Part shown: piece after piece, positions 1 through 6,360 of the stretch
How the letters are laid out: every line of letters begins with the position of its first letter
Position numbering within the stretch: position 1 is the stretch's first letter
Origin: Candidatus Dojkabacteria bacterium
GTDB taxonomy: Bacteria > Patescibacteriota > Dojkabacteria > J137
Direction of reading: 5' to 3'
Assembly: GCA_020429545.1 (NCBI GenBank)
Contig: JAGQLF010000029.1
Location: 1-10,562 of the forward strand
DNA: 10,562 nt
Made by a program: the position numbers and the translations under genes
Notes under the pieces: model-generated
What the model was told of the DNA's origin: nothing
The model's input: only the letters and a program-made list of their open reading frames with translations
The model's database searches: none

Positions 1-1
1 A

Positions 2-934
2 AAACAAAAGCGTACAAACTTAGGTTTTGATTTTAAAACTATAGAAAAAGAACTCAAAATTAAAGAAAAATATCTAAAAATGCTTGAAGAAGATGAGTTT
101 CAATTATTCGAATCTAGCGTACAGGCAAAAGGTTTTCTGAAAAATTACGCACGATTCTTGGGCTTAAACTATGAAATGATGATAGCTCTTTATAGAAGAG
201 ATTTTGAAAATAAAGATATGAAAAGAAAGATTGAATTTAAAGACGAAGAAATAATTGAAGTAAATAAAATTACAGAAAGTAAAATATTAGAGTATTTGAA
301 AAGTATTACTATAACAAAAAGAAAATTGCAGCTCACTTTCATAATACTTACATGTATATTTGTTTTCCTGATTGGATTCAGTTCACTAAGAAAATCATTT
401 TCAAAGCCTGATTTGTTTATAACTTCTCCATTTGAAATTTCAGCTCCTTATAATGGAAAAATTGCTTATGATGCAAATGAAATCATACTCAAAGGTAAGA
501 TTGAAAAAGGTAGTTCAATTAAAGTTAACTCAGAACCAATTAATGTTAAACCTAATTTTGAATTTGAGACTACACTAATACCATTACAGGGAGATGAAAG
601 TAGTATTGTCTTAGAAACAGAAAATACCTTAGGTGTAAAAAACCAAATAGTATTGAACTTATTTAGACCCAAACAGGAAATTAATCAATTAGATGCGCAG
701 ATAATTGCTAAAGCAAATATCTCATATATTATAGTCAAAGCTGATGGATTAGTTGTATATGAAGGTTCGATTGCTAATGGTACAGAACCACTAAATTACA
801 TAGGGCAAAAATCAATCGAGCTGGAAACACAACAATATGAAAATTTAGATGTAATAATTAATGGTATTGCATACGAGTTAAATGCTCCAGTATCAATATT
901 TGAAAGTAATGGAGACAATATAGTTAAGAAATAG
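2..934 (+). CDS. rodZ: RodZ-like membrane morphogenesis protein, 5'-truncated by window edge
   Basis: RodZ links the MreB cytoskeleton to the membrane and sets cell shape. The first ATG is at base 80, but the frame stays open back to base 2. The codons before that ATG encode helix 3 of a RodZ-type HTH_25 fold (IEKELKIKEKYLKMLEEDEF), so the gene starts outside the window and 310 codons are visible. Next comes the typical RGFLRNYAR-like stretch (AKGFLKNYARFLGLNYE, about residues 42-58). One membrane helix follows (about 110-129, LQLTFIILTCIFVFLIGF), after a Lys/Arg-rich cytoplasmic side. Outside the membrane is an Ig/Glucodextranase_B-like segment (about 136-226, with SPFEI, LKGKIEKGSSIKVN). 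The C-terminal segment (about 230-294, VKADGLVVYEGSIANG and later VIINGIAYEL) resembles the DUF4115 domain of RodZ. The TAG stop lies 3 bp from the stop of the convergent surface-protein gene, with no hairpin between. The N-terminal assignment is firm; the extracellular domain names rest on pattern memory. Confidence 0.85.
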   Translation, partial: KQKRTNLGFDFKTIEKELKIKEKYLKMLEEDEFQLFESSVQAKGFLKNYARFLGLNYEMMIALYRRDFENKDMKRKIEFKDEEIIEVNKITESKILEYLKSITITKRKLQLTFIILTCIFVFLIGFSSLRKSFSKPDLFITSPFEISAPYNGKIAYDANEIILKGKIEKGSSIKVNSEPINVKPNFEFETTLIPLQGDESSIVLETENTLGVKNQIVLNLFRPKQEINQLDAQIIAKANISYIIVKADGLVVYEGSIANGTEPLNYIGQKSIELETQQYENLDVIINGIAYELNAPVSIFESNGDNIVKK

Positions 935-937
935 GTC

Positions 938-3004
938 TTAGTTACATTGATTCTCAAAAATTTTCGCAAAGTAGCCAAAATCGGCCAAATCAACTGCACC
1001 ACTACTATCTGAATCTAACAAGCCGCATGCATCATCAACAGGCACAGCTATCTGAAGGCATTCCTTACCAAATGTTTTAGCAAATGCTGAGAAATCACTT
1101 AAATCAACAAGCTCATTAAAATCAAAATCTATTCCTCCACAAATGGACTTGCTTTCGTCTATATATTCACAGAATGATCCATTCCAGATGAAATTAGCAT
1201 CACTACAACTGCTACTAGCAATTGAACTTGAGGTTGATCGACGCAAGTTGCTAGAACCTTGATTTGCTGAATTAATAACATTCTTTAGATCTTTAGAATT
1301 TGAAATAATGAATCTACCAATCTCATTATAAGCATCACTAATTCTTTGACTGTAGAAAGGACTATCTGATTTTAGATAATCTCTCATAGCATGAGTCTGG
1401 TCTGGAATTTCTGAATTATTCTGATAAATGAATGACAGTATACCTTTGATTCGCCCATTATTTTCTGCAAAGTTATAGTACATTCTGAAAGAGTTATATA
1501 AATCTTGCTCAGTTCCTCTCTTTGTAGTTGTATTGTTTTCGCTAAACTCAGCCGTATACCCATCTATAACTAGCCATATTTCTTGAGTATTATTTATTAT
1601 TGTTAAGAAATCGGCATATTTTTTTTGAAAATCATAGAAGCTTGCATCTACTCTTACTCCGTTATCTAGCCTACCAGCTATTGTATAGTAGTAATCAAAT
1701 GCTACAACATCTACACCATATAGATATTTTTCAGATTTTCTCAATATATCAAACTTGCTAATATTGTCGTTTGGCTCGTTATCTTCATTAAAAGAATAAC
1801 CTAGAACTACCATTGTTCGAAGTTCAGGATACTTATAGTTCAAGTATGTAGTAACAGCATTAAACTGTAATGGATCAATCCCTTTTAAATCTGGTTCATC
1901 AAAATATAAATATTTTATAACATCTTCATTATTTCCATAATTTAATGAGCCTACTGCTCCACCTTTAATTATTAAGTCCAATTGATCTAAAACCAGACTT
2001 TCAGTTTCATCACCTTCTAGTATTTCGTATTCTGTAATATTTCCATTTGCATCCTTTTTTATATTAGTTTTTATGTCTTTTCTCAAAGTAATTGTTCCAA
2101 TAGGGTCTGCACTTGCATCGACTCTTGATGTATTTGACATATTTGTACTATTAGCCTCAAAGAACCACCAAAGAACATCTAGCACAACCTCCATGTTATC
2201 GACCTGATTAGTACCTCTTGCAGTATTAAAATACTCATTCATTAGTTCCGGATCAGCCTGTGCTTGAACATGCACAGTATTAAAGACATCTTTATCTAGT
2301 TCTGGAATATAATTATGGAATTCACCTTCATTAGCATATTTAGTCCCTGCTACACCCCACATTCCAAAATTTAACAAGTGAGTTTTAAAAGTTGGTGTAT
2401 TAGACTGCACGGATGGATCTACATTGCATATACTACCATCTACAATTTCAAAACCACCAAGAACATCAGAACCCGGATTATTACATTGATAACAAACGTT
2501 ATTTACAGCACATGCATGTCCTTTTGGGTAAAGTGTATAAGGAGAATCTCCTTCACACTGTCCAGCACATTGGCTTTGTTCACCTCTAAACCATTTTCCT
2601 TCAGAACATGTCCAAACTCCATAAGGATAACCATACCCACCGTTATAACATTTATCACCATCTTTATACTCCGTTATACCTGTATCTTTAAGACATTGAG
2701 CATAACAACTTGATACACACATAGCATTATCAACCTTTATAAAATTTCCGGATGATTGACATTGATAACAAATTTTATCCGATCCAGGAACTACATTTGG
2801 ATCACCAAAACAAGTTGTGCCTGTTGCATACTCACCCTCAAAAAGATTTTTACATGCCCCATAGCAAGAGCCTACAGTAACAGAAACACTATTGTCTGGT
2901 TTATTGCTGTTAATAAAATCCTGAATGCCAAAGAAGAGAGCTATACTCGAAATAATAATCCAAAGAAGTAATATTTTCTTTGTGAATAAATTTTTTATAC
3001 TCAT
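938..3004 (-). CDS. Secreted/anchored Cys-rich protein with possible TIM-barrel domain and two C-terminal dockerin-like repeats
   Basis: No family covers the whole 688-residue protein to my knowledge. I start at the ATG at 3004 (MSIKNLFTKK); the frame also allows a TTG at 3016 and neither has a Shine-Dalgarno. Residues about 10-28 form a signal anchor or uncleaved signal peptide (KKILLLWIIISSIALFF). Residues 47-193 hold three tandem units of about 48 residues beginning CYGAC, CYAQC and CAGQC, two of them carrying CYQC; they look disulfide-rich and extracellular. Residues about 205-570 have strand-like hydrophobic segments ending in acidic motifs (KYLYFDEPDL, VDVVAFDYYY, EIWLVIDGY, KGILSFIYQN). 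This resembles a glycoside-hydrolase-type (beta/alpha)8 barrel, with the DEP Glu a candidate acid, but that is inference. A Ser-rich linker and a WNGSFC motif precede two Cys-bracketed EF-hand/dockerin-like repeats (about 622-649 and 660-688). Possible -10 boxes lie at 3031-3026 (TACAAT) or 3021-3016 (TATATT). Confidence 0.85.
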   Translation of the reverse strand: MSIKNLFTKKILLLWIIISSIALFFGIQDFINSNKPDNSVSVTVGSCYGACKNLFEGEYATGTTCFGDPNVVPGSDKICYQCQSSGNFIKVDNAMCVSSCYAQCLKDTGITEYKDGDKCYNGGYGYPYGVWTCSEGKWFRGEQSQCAGQCEGDSPYTLYPKGHACAVNNVCYQCNNPGSDVLGGFEIVDGSICNVDPSVQSNTPTFKTHLLNFGMWGVAGTKYANEGEFHNYIPELDKDVFNTVHVQAQADPELMNEYFNTARGTNQVDNMEVVLDVLWWFFEANSTNMSNTSRVDASADPIGTITLRKDIKTNIKKDANGNITEYEILEGDETESLVLDQLDLIIKGGAVGSLNYGNNEDVIKYLYFDEPDLKGIDPLQFNAVTTYLNYKYPELRTMVVLGYSFNEDNEPNDNISKFDILRKSEKYLYGVDVVAFDYYYTIAGRLDNGVRVDASFYDFQKKYADFLTIINNTQEIWLVIDGYTAEFSENNTTTKRGTEQDLYNSFRMYYNFAENNGRIKGILSFIYQNNSEIPDQTHAMRDYLKSDSPFYSQRISDAYNEIGRFIISNSKDLKNVINSANQGSSNLRRSTSSSIASSSCSDANFIWNGSFCEYIDESKSICGGIDFDFNELVDLSDFSAFAKTFGKECLQIAVPVDDACGLLDSDSSGAVDLADFGYFAKIFENQCN
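941..1027 (-). repeat. Dockerin-like repeat 2 of the Cys-rich surface protein
   Basis: The repeat begins CGLLDSDSSGAVDLADF, a complete EF-hand/dockerin loop (D-x-D-x-x-G-x-V-D-L-x-D-F), and the protein ends FENQCN. It is the last element of the protein, as expected for a C-terminal binding or anchoring module. Confidence 0.75.
1058..1141 (-). repeat. Dockerin-like repeat 1 of the Cys-rich surface protein
   Basis: This protein-level repeat begins CGGIDFDFNELVDLSDF and ends in a second Cys 27 residues later. It matches the calcium-loop pattern D-x-D/N-x-x-x-x-V/I-D/N-L/I-x-D-F/L of type I dockerin F-hands, although here the loop Gly is replaced (NEL). The Cys at both ends is not part of a canonical dockerin. 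Its closest relatives in the window are the repeats at 941-1027, 3424-3507 and 3301-3393. Confidence 0.7.
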
Positions 3005-3077
3005 TAAATTTGTCAAATATAAAACATTGTACCTAGATTTAAAAAAGAGTTCATTAAAAAAATACTTTCTTAGAATA

Positions 3078-3311
3078 TTAGTACTTTGAAAATATTAAAT
3101 CTTTTATTGAAGCACCAGCCCAGACTAGATTTAAAACAACAAATGGCCAAGTTTCATAATGAAAACCAGAAGCGACCAAAAGTACTCCAGCTAGTGCATT
3201 TAAAATATCATATAGTAAACTTTTCTGAGTTATTTTTTCTGACTGTATTAGTAAAAAAGCAAGAAGAGCCAAGCCTGCTCCAACTATTCCAATTAAATCA
3301 ATTACATTCAT
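3078..3311 (-). CDS. Small three-helix membrane protein, CBU_0592-like
   Basis: The function is unknown. The 77-residue protein (from ATG 3311, MNVIDLIGIVGAG) has three hydrophobic segments at roughly residues 3-21, 31-49 and 53-73. The pattern is a Gly-rich first helix, then SLLYDILNALAG, then a Trp-Pro turn and VVLNLVWAG. It fits the CBU_0592-like family of 75-90 residue integral membrane proteins. The frame extends upstream to ATG 3323 and TTG 3350, but those codons lie deeper inside the upstream gene and add residues not expected for the family, so I prefer 3311. With that start it overlaps the 3' end of the LamG/dockerin-like gene (stop at 3300-3298) by 14 bp, which suggests translational coupling. 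No Shine-Dalgarno is visible. The stop is TAA at 3080-3078, followed by about 70 bp before the next gene of the cluster. Confidence 0.75.
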   Translation of the reverse strand: MNVIDLIGIVGAGLALLAFLLIQSEKITQKSLLYDILNALAGVLLVASGFHYETWPFVVLNLVWAGASIKDLIFSKY

Positions 3312-5073
3312 TTGTAGGATCATAACTAGCAGCAAATGCCGCAAAATCAACTATATTCAATTTTTTATCTCCATTATTGTCTAACCTTCCACAACTATAT
3401 GTAGCTGAGCTAGGTGAATCCAAACATGTTTTTGAATATTTTTTAGCAAACGCTGACAAATCGCTTATGTTTATATATCCGTCAAAGTTAGAATCTAAGC
3501 TTCCACATATTGTTTGCACTGTCGCAGCAAATTTTTTGCATTCACTTCCATTCCAATAATAACCGCCATCACATGTCATTCTACAGTTATACGAACAAGT
3601 ATCATAATTTAATGTATTATAATCGTCGCAAACTTCGATACCATCTATAATCCCATTACCACACGTTCCTGTATCTTCTTCGCCACCAGTTGCAGATGCA
3701 TAACATGTAGTACCATTCCACTTTTCTGGCGAGACACAAGAGTTTAAACAATCACTTGAACACTGATCTTCGTTTGAAGTATTACCGTCATCACATGCTT
3801 CCCCATAATCTAATGAATCATTTCCACAAACTGGTTCTATTTCTTCATTTCCAAATGTCATAAAAGAGTCAGGGTCACTTTGATTACTATATTCTGTTGC
3901 TATCCAATCCGCTGATTTTGCTTCACCTGCTACAATTCTCACCTCATCTACACTTGCACCAATATACTCACCAAATGTAGTACCTTCTCCACCGATTACT
4001 GATTGAAGTGTATAAGACCAAGCACCAGGAGTAGCCCCCCAAGTACCTAGACCTGTACTTGTTGGTAGTAGTTGTACTCCATTTTCATATAATTTTAATT
4101 CATCTGCTACTGTATCCCAAGTCATAGTCACATAATACCAATCAGTTGTATCAGCTGAGTTATTTATCTCCGGAGATATATTCGTGCCGCTTGCATGATG
4201 CTGATATCCCCATCTTCCTTCTGCGTGATTATCTTTTCTCAGACGGATTCTATTATTTGCATCGGCAGCTATGGCTATAATATGTTCTTGAATAGTGTCT
4301 GTCCAATCTGCAGCATCTGTCATTTTAAACCATAAAGAGTATGTTCCTGCATCACCATCAAAGTCTGTTTGTAAAGCAGCGTTATAAATATTTATATAAT
4401 CATCAGTTCCATCTAACTCGATTGCAGCTCCACCAAATATACCAGTAACTAAATCACCTGAAGTCATTGTTCCACCAGAAGTACCATGTCTTGCATTAGC
4501 AGTACTATCTAAAATCTGAGGTGCTACACCTGACGGATCTTGGTTCATGTGCCATACACCAATATATCTGGGATCCCATGTTCCACTTACATCTTGTTGG
4601 TCTGCCGCAGCATCATTACCATAGTACATGTATAAATAAGTGTCTTCATCATTATCTACCGCCAACATATTGACCCACGCTAATAATTCTCCTGTTGTAT
4701 TATCATAATGCTCTATTTCATGGCTAAGTTGAGTGGAACCTCCACCAACCGTAAACATAATATCGTCTCCAGTAGAACTGGCTACATGTCCTCCATTTGC
4801 TATATCTCTTAAATCAGGATCTGTTACAGAAATCATTATTGGAAAGTTTGAGTGATAGGAAGATCCTGCTACCTGAGTATGATCTATAGTAATATATTTT
4901 CTATATTCCCAATTTGAATCGGCCCAAGCAGCGGCTGCCCTTGAAACCTGAATGTCATTTATTGGTTCACTTGCTGGATTGTAAAAAAAGGAGAATAAGA
5001 AACCAACGATTATTACAGTTGAAATCAAATACCCAACAAGCTTCTTTACTCCTATTTGATTTAAGCTAATCAT
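3298..5073 (-). CDS. DUF2341/LamG cell-surface protein with DUF4215 repeats and two C-terminal dockerin-like repeats
   Basis: This 591-residue surface protein probably binds glycans or another surface ligand. Residues about 11-30 (KLVGYLISTVIIVGFLFSFF) are a signal anchor. A DUF2341 domain spans about 54-152 (WEYRKYITID through YLYMYYGND). A concanavalin A/LamG-type jelly-roll spans about 170-400, with GVWHMNQ, DSTANARHG, IELDGTDDYINI, the WYYVTMTWD strand and VDEVRI. Two Myxococcus-type cysteine repeats (DUF4215) follow at about 416-446 (CGNDSLDYGEACDDGN) and 471-501 (CGNGIIDGIEVCDDYN), each followed by a WNG(S/T)xxC motif. The C-terminus carries two Cys-bracketed dockerin-like repeats (523-550 and 561-591). 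The start is ATG 5073, with a good -35/-10 pair directly upstream, so the transcript may begin at the start codon. G+C is about 42-50% in sampled rows of the DUF2341/LamG part but 27-30% at both ends, suggesting a mosaic gene. Domain names are from recognition, not search. Confidence 0.9.
   Translation of the reverse strand: MISLNQIGVKKLVGYLISTVIIVGFLFSFFYNPASEPINDIQVSRAAAAWADSNWEYRKYITIDHTQVAGSSYHSNFPIMISVTDPDLRDIANGGHVASSTGDDIMFTVGGGSTQLSHEIEHYDNTTGELLAWVNMLAVDNDEDTYLYMYYGNDAAADQQDVSGTWDPRYIGVWHMNQDPSGVAPQILDSTANARHGTSGGTMTSGDLVTGIFGGAAIELDGTDDYINIYNAALQTDFDGDAGTYSLWFKMTDAADWTDTIQEHIIAIAADANNRIRLRKDNHAEGRWGYQHHASGTNISPEINNSADTTDWYYVTMTWDTVADELKLYENGVQLLPTSTGLGTWGATPGAWSYTLQSVIGGEGTTFGEYIGASVDEVRIVAGEAKSADWIATEYSNQSDPDSFMTFGNEEIEPVCGNDSLDYGEACDDGNTSNEDQCSSDCLNSCVSPEKWNGTTCYASATGGEEDTGTCGNGIIDGIEVCDDYNTLNYDTCSYNCRMTCDGGYYWNGSECKKFAATVQTICGSLDSNFDGYINISDLSAFAKKYSKTCLDSPSSATYSCGRLDNNGDKKLNIVDFAAFAASYDPTNECN
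3301..3393 (-). repeat. Dockerin-like repeat 2 of the LamG surface protein
   Basis: The repeat begins CGRLDNNGDKKLNIVDFAAF and ends the protein as TNECN. The loop lacks the usual Gly (DKK) but keeps D, N, D, N and D ligands. The final Cys-Asn is the same ending as in the other dockerin-like protein of the cluster (ENQCN). Confidence 0.7.
3424..3507 (-). repeat. Dockerin-like repeat 1 of the LamG surface protein
   Basis: The repeat begins CGSLDSNFDGYINISDLSAF and closes with Cys 27 residues after the first. The loop D-x-N-x-D-G-x-I-N-I-x-D-L is a near-canonical dockerin/EF-hand calcium loop. The following SAFAKKY is nearly identical to SAFAKTF in the neighbouring surface protein. Confidence 0.75.
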
Positions 5074-5079
5074 GTTTTC

Positions 5080-5108
5080 ATTCTATAGTTTAGCCGCTAT
5101 ATAATCAA
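5080..5108 (-). promoter_or_regulatory. Promoter of the LamG/dockerin-like surface gene
   Basis: On the minus strand, TTGATT (5108-5103) and TAGAAT (5085-5080) are separated by 17 bp. They match the sigma-70 consensus at 4 of 6 and 5 of 6 positions. The -10 ends 6 bases before ATG 5073, so the predicted start of transcription falls at or next to the A of the start codon. Confidence 0.55.
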
Positions 5109-5122
5109 GGATAAAAATTAGC

Positions 5123-6316
5123 TCATTCTGATAAATTTTTAAAGTCATAATATTTAGTTCCAATTAAATTCTTAGGCATATACTCTTGACTTATCTTGTT
5201 TCCTTTTTTAGCTTCTAACCATGGATATCTTGTATGCCCTTTAGCATAATCAAAACTTTTCATTACTTTATTAGCAGCGTTTCTTAGGTGAAGTGGAATT
5301 GGGTTTAATGGTCTATTTCTAACATCAGCTCTGGCTTTCATTATTCCTTCAGTTACAGCAATTGATTTTGGGCAAGAAGCTAAATAAGTTGCACATTGAG
5401 CTAGAATTAATCCAGCTTCTGGCATGCCAATCATATTTACTGCAGTCATTGTTGAAGTTGCAACAACTAAAGCTGTTGGTTTCGCGTTGCCAATATCTTC
5501 TGATGCAAAGATAACCATTCTCCTTGCTATAAATAAAGGATCTTCACCAGCTTCAATCATTCTTGCTAAATAATGAAGTGTTGCATCTGGTTTGCTACCT
5601 CGCATTGACTTGATAAATGCAGAAATTGTATCGTAGTGGGCATCATAAATACCTAATTTTTGTTGTAGAACATTCTGTATTCTATCTAAATTTACAGTCT
5701 TATTATTCTGATTAGCAAATTCAATAGCATTTAGAACTTTTCTAGCATCTCCATCTGAATAAGTAACTAAAAACTGTTTTGCTTCTTCTGTCCATTTTAT
5801 TTTTTTATTTTGGATTAATGCTTTATCTACTATTAGTAAGATTTCATCATCTCCTAATTGTTCAAATTTAAAAACTCTACTTCTCGAAATTAATGGTGCA
5901 TTTACTTCAAAGCCAGGATTTTCTGTTGTTGCTCCAACTAAAATAATTGTTCCATTCTCTACGTGCGGTAAAAATGCATCTTGTTGTGCCTTATTAAATC
6001 TATGAATCTCATCTACAAAAAGAATTGTTTCTTTCCCTGTATCGACTTTTCTGTCTTCAGCTATTTTTATAATTTTTCTCACATCCGCAATACCTCCAGT
6101 TACTGCCGAGAACGGTTCAAAATGAGCATCTACATAAAAAGGAATTAATCTTGCAAAAGTTGTTTTTCCACATCCGGGCGGCCCCCATAAAATCATTGAG
6201 GCAATATTTCCAGATTCCAAAAGTTTTCTTAACGGGCCATTTTTCCCAACAAGATGCTGTTGCCCTATGAATTCATCTAAATTCTTGGGTCTGAGTATGT
6301 TTGAAAGTAGATCCAT
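5123..6316 (-). CDS. rarA: Replication-associated recombination protein A (RarA/MgsA), AAA+ ATPase
   Basis: RarA is a clamp-loader-like AAA+ ATPase that acts at stalled replication forks with SSB and DNA ends. The protein has 397 residues, somewhat shorter than the roughly 420-450 usual in well-studied bacteria, but all parts are present. The N-terminus DEFIGQQHLVG is typical. Walker A is GPPGCGKT (45-52) and Walker B ILFVDEIHRF (98-107). Sensor 1 is GATTENP (128-134), followed by the LISRSRVF arginine-finger region (142-149). The C-terminal tetramerisation region carries the family hallmarks YDTISAFIKSMRGSKPDA, ARMIEAGEDP and RRMVIFASEDIGNA. The start at ATG 6316 fits the alignment exactly and has an extended -10 box 5 bases upstream. 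The stop is TGA, 49 bp before the LamG surface gene, which has its own promoter. Upstream lies an Smr-domain gene, separated by a 28-bp palindrome. Confidence 0.97.
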   Translation of the reverse strand: MDLLSNILRPKNLDEFIGQQHLVGKNGPLRKLLESGNIASMILWGPPGCGKTTFARLIPFYVDAHFEPFSAVTGGIADVRKIIKIAEDRKVDTGKETILFVDEIHRFNKAQQDAFLPHVENGTIILVGATTENPGFEVNAPLISRSRVFKFEQLGDDEILLIVDKALIQNKKIKWTEEAKQFLVTYSDGDARKVLNAIEFANQNNKTVNLDRIQNVLQQKLGIYDAHYDTISAFIKSMRGSKPDATLHYLARMIEAGEDPLFIARRMVIFASEDIGNAKPTALVVATSTMTAVNMIGMPEAGLILAQCATYLASCPKSIAVTEGIMKARADVRNRPLNPIPLHLRNAANKVMKSFDYAKGHTRYPWLEAKKGNKISQEYMPKNLIGTKYYDFKNLSE

Positions 6317-6321
6317 AGAAT

Positions 6322-6330
6322 ATTATATCA
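6322..6330 (-). promoter_or_regulatory. Extended -10 promoter of rarA
   Basis: The minus strand reads TGATATAAT (6330-6322), a perfect TGnTATAAT extended -10. It lies 5 bases before the rarA ATG, and the predicted start point is at the A of ATG. No recognisable -35 is present; that position falls inside the palindrome at 6333-6360, which an extended -10 can tolerate. Confidence 0.6.
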
Positions 6331-6332
6331 CT

Positions 6333-6360
6333 GTAGGGACGAGTCGCGACTTGTTCCTAC
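6333..6360. repeat. 28-bp palindromic intergenic element
   Basis: The element runs from GTAGGGACGAG to CTTGTTCCTAC around a central GTCGCGAC. All positions of the two halves pair, counting two G-T wobbles in the + strand RNA. It fills the gap between smr and rarA and supplies the last base of the smr stop codon (TAG at 6362-6360). It is far more GC-rich than its surroundings. From memory it resembles dispersed GTAGGGAC...GTCCCTAC palindromes seen between genes in other bacteria. It could fold as a transcript hairpin, but no T-run follows, so it is not a classical terminator. Confidence 0.65.

Noticed and set aside
466..1002. Minus-strand open frames at 466-672 and 796-1002
   Set aside because: Antisense to the rodZ-like gene and the end of the surface gene, with no domain or start signal.
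2378..2971. Plus-strand open frames opposite the Cys-rich surface gene (2378-2713 and 2756-2971)
   Set aside because: They lie antisense to a clearly coding region, and their residue composition is the mirror of that gene; no domain or start signal is present.
938..3016. TTG starts at 3016, 3350 (CBU_0592-like gene) and 8482 (ABC gene)
   Set aside because: Each has an ATG a short distance downstream that fits the family N-terminus or signal anchor as well or better, and none has a Shine-Dalgarno favouring the TTG.
3086..3559. Plus-strand open frames at 3086-3325 and 3377-3559
   Set aside because: Shadows of the CBU_0592-like and dockerin-like coding regions on the minus strand, with no recognisable motif.
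3298..5125. Recoding of UGA as an amino acid
   Set aside because: The genes ending at 3298 and 5123 stop with TGA exactly at the family-expected C-termini (CN ending, RarA tail), and no internal TGA is needed in any gene.
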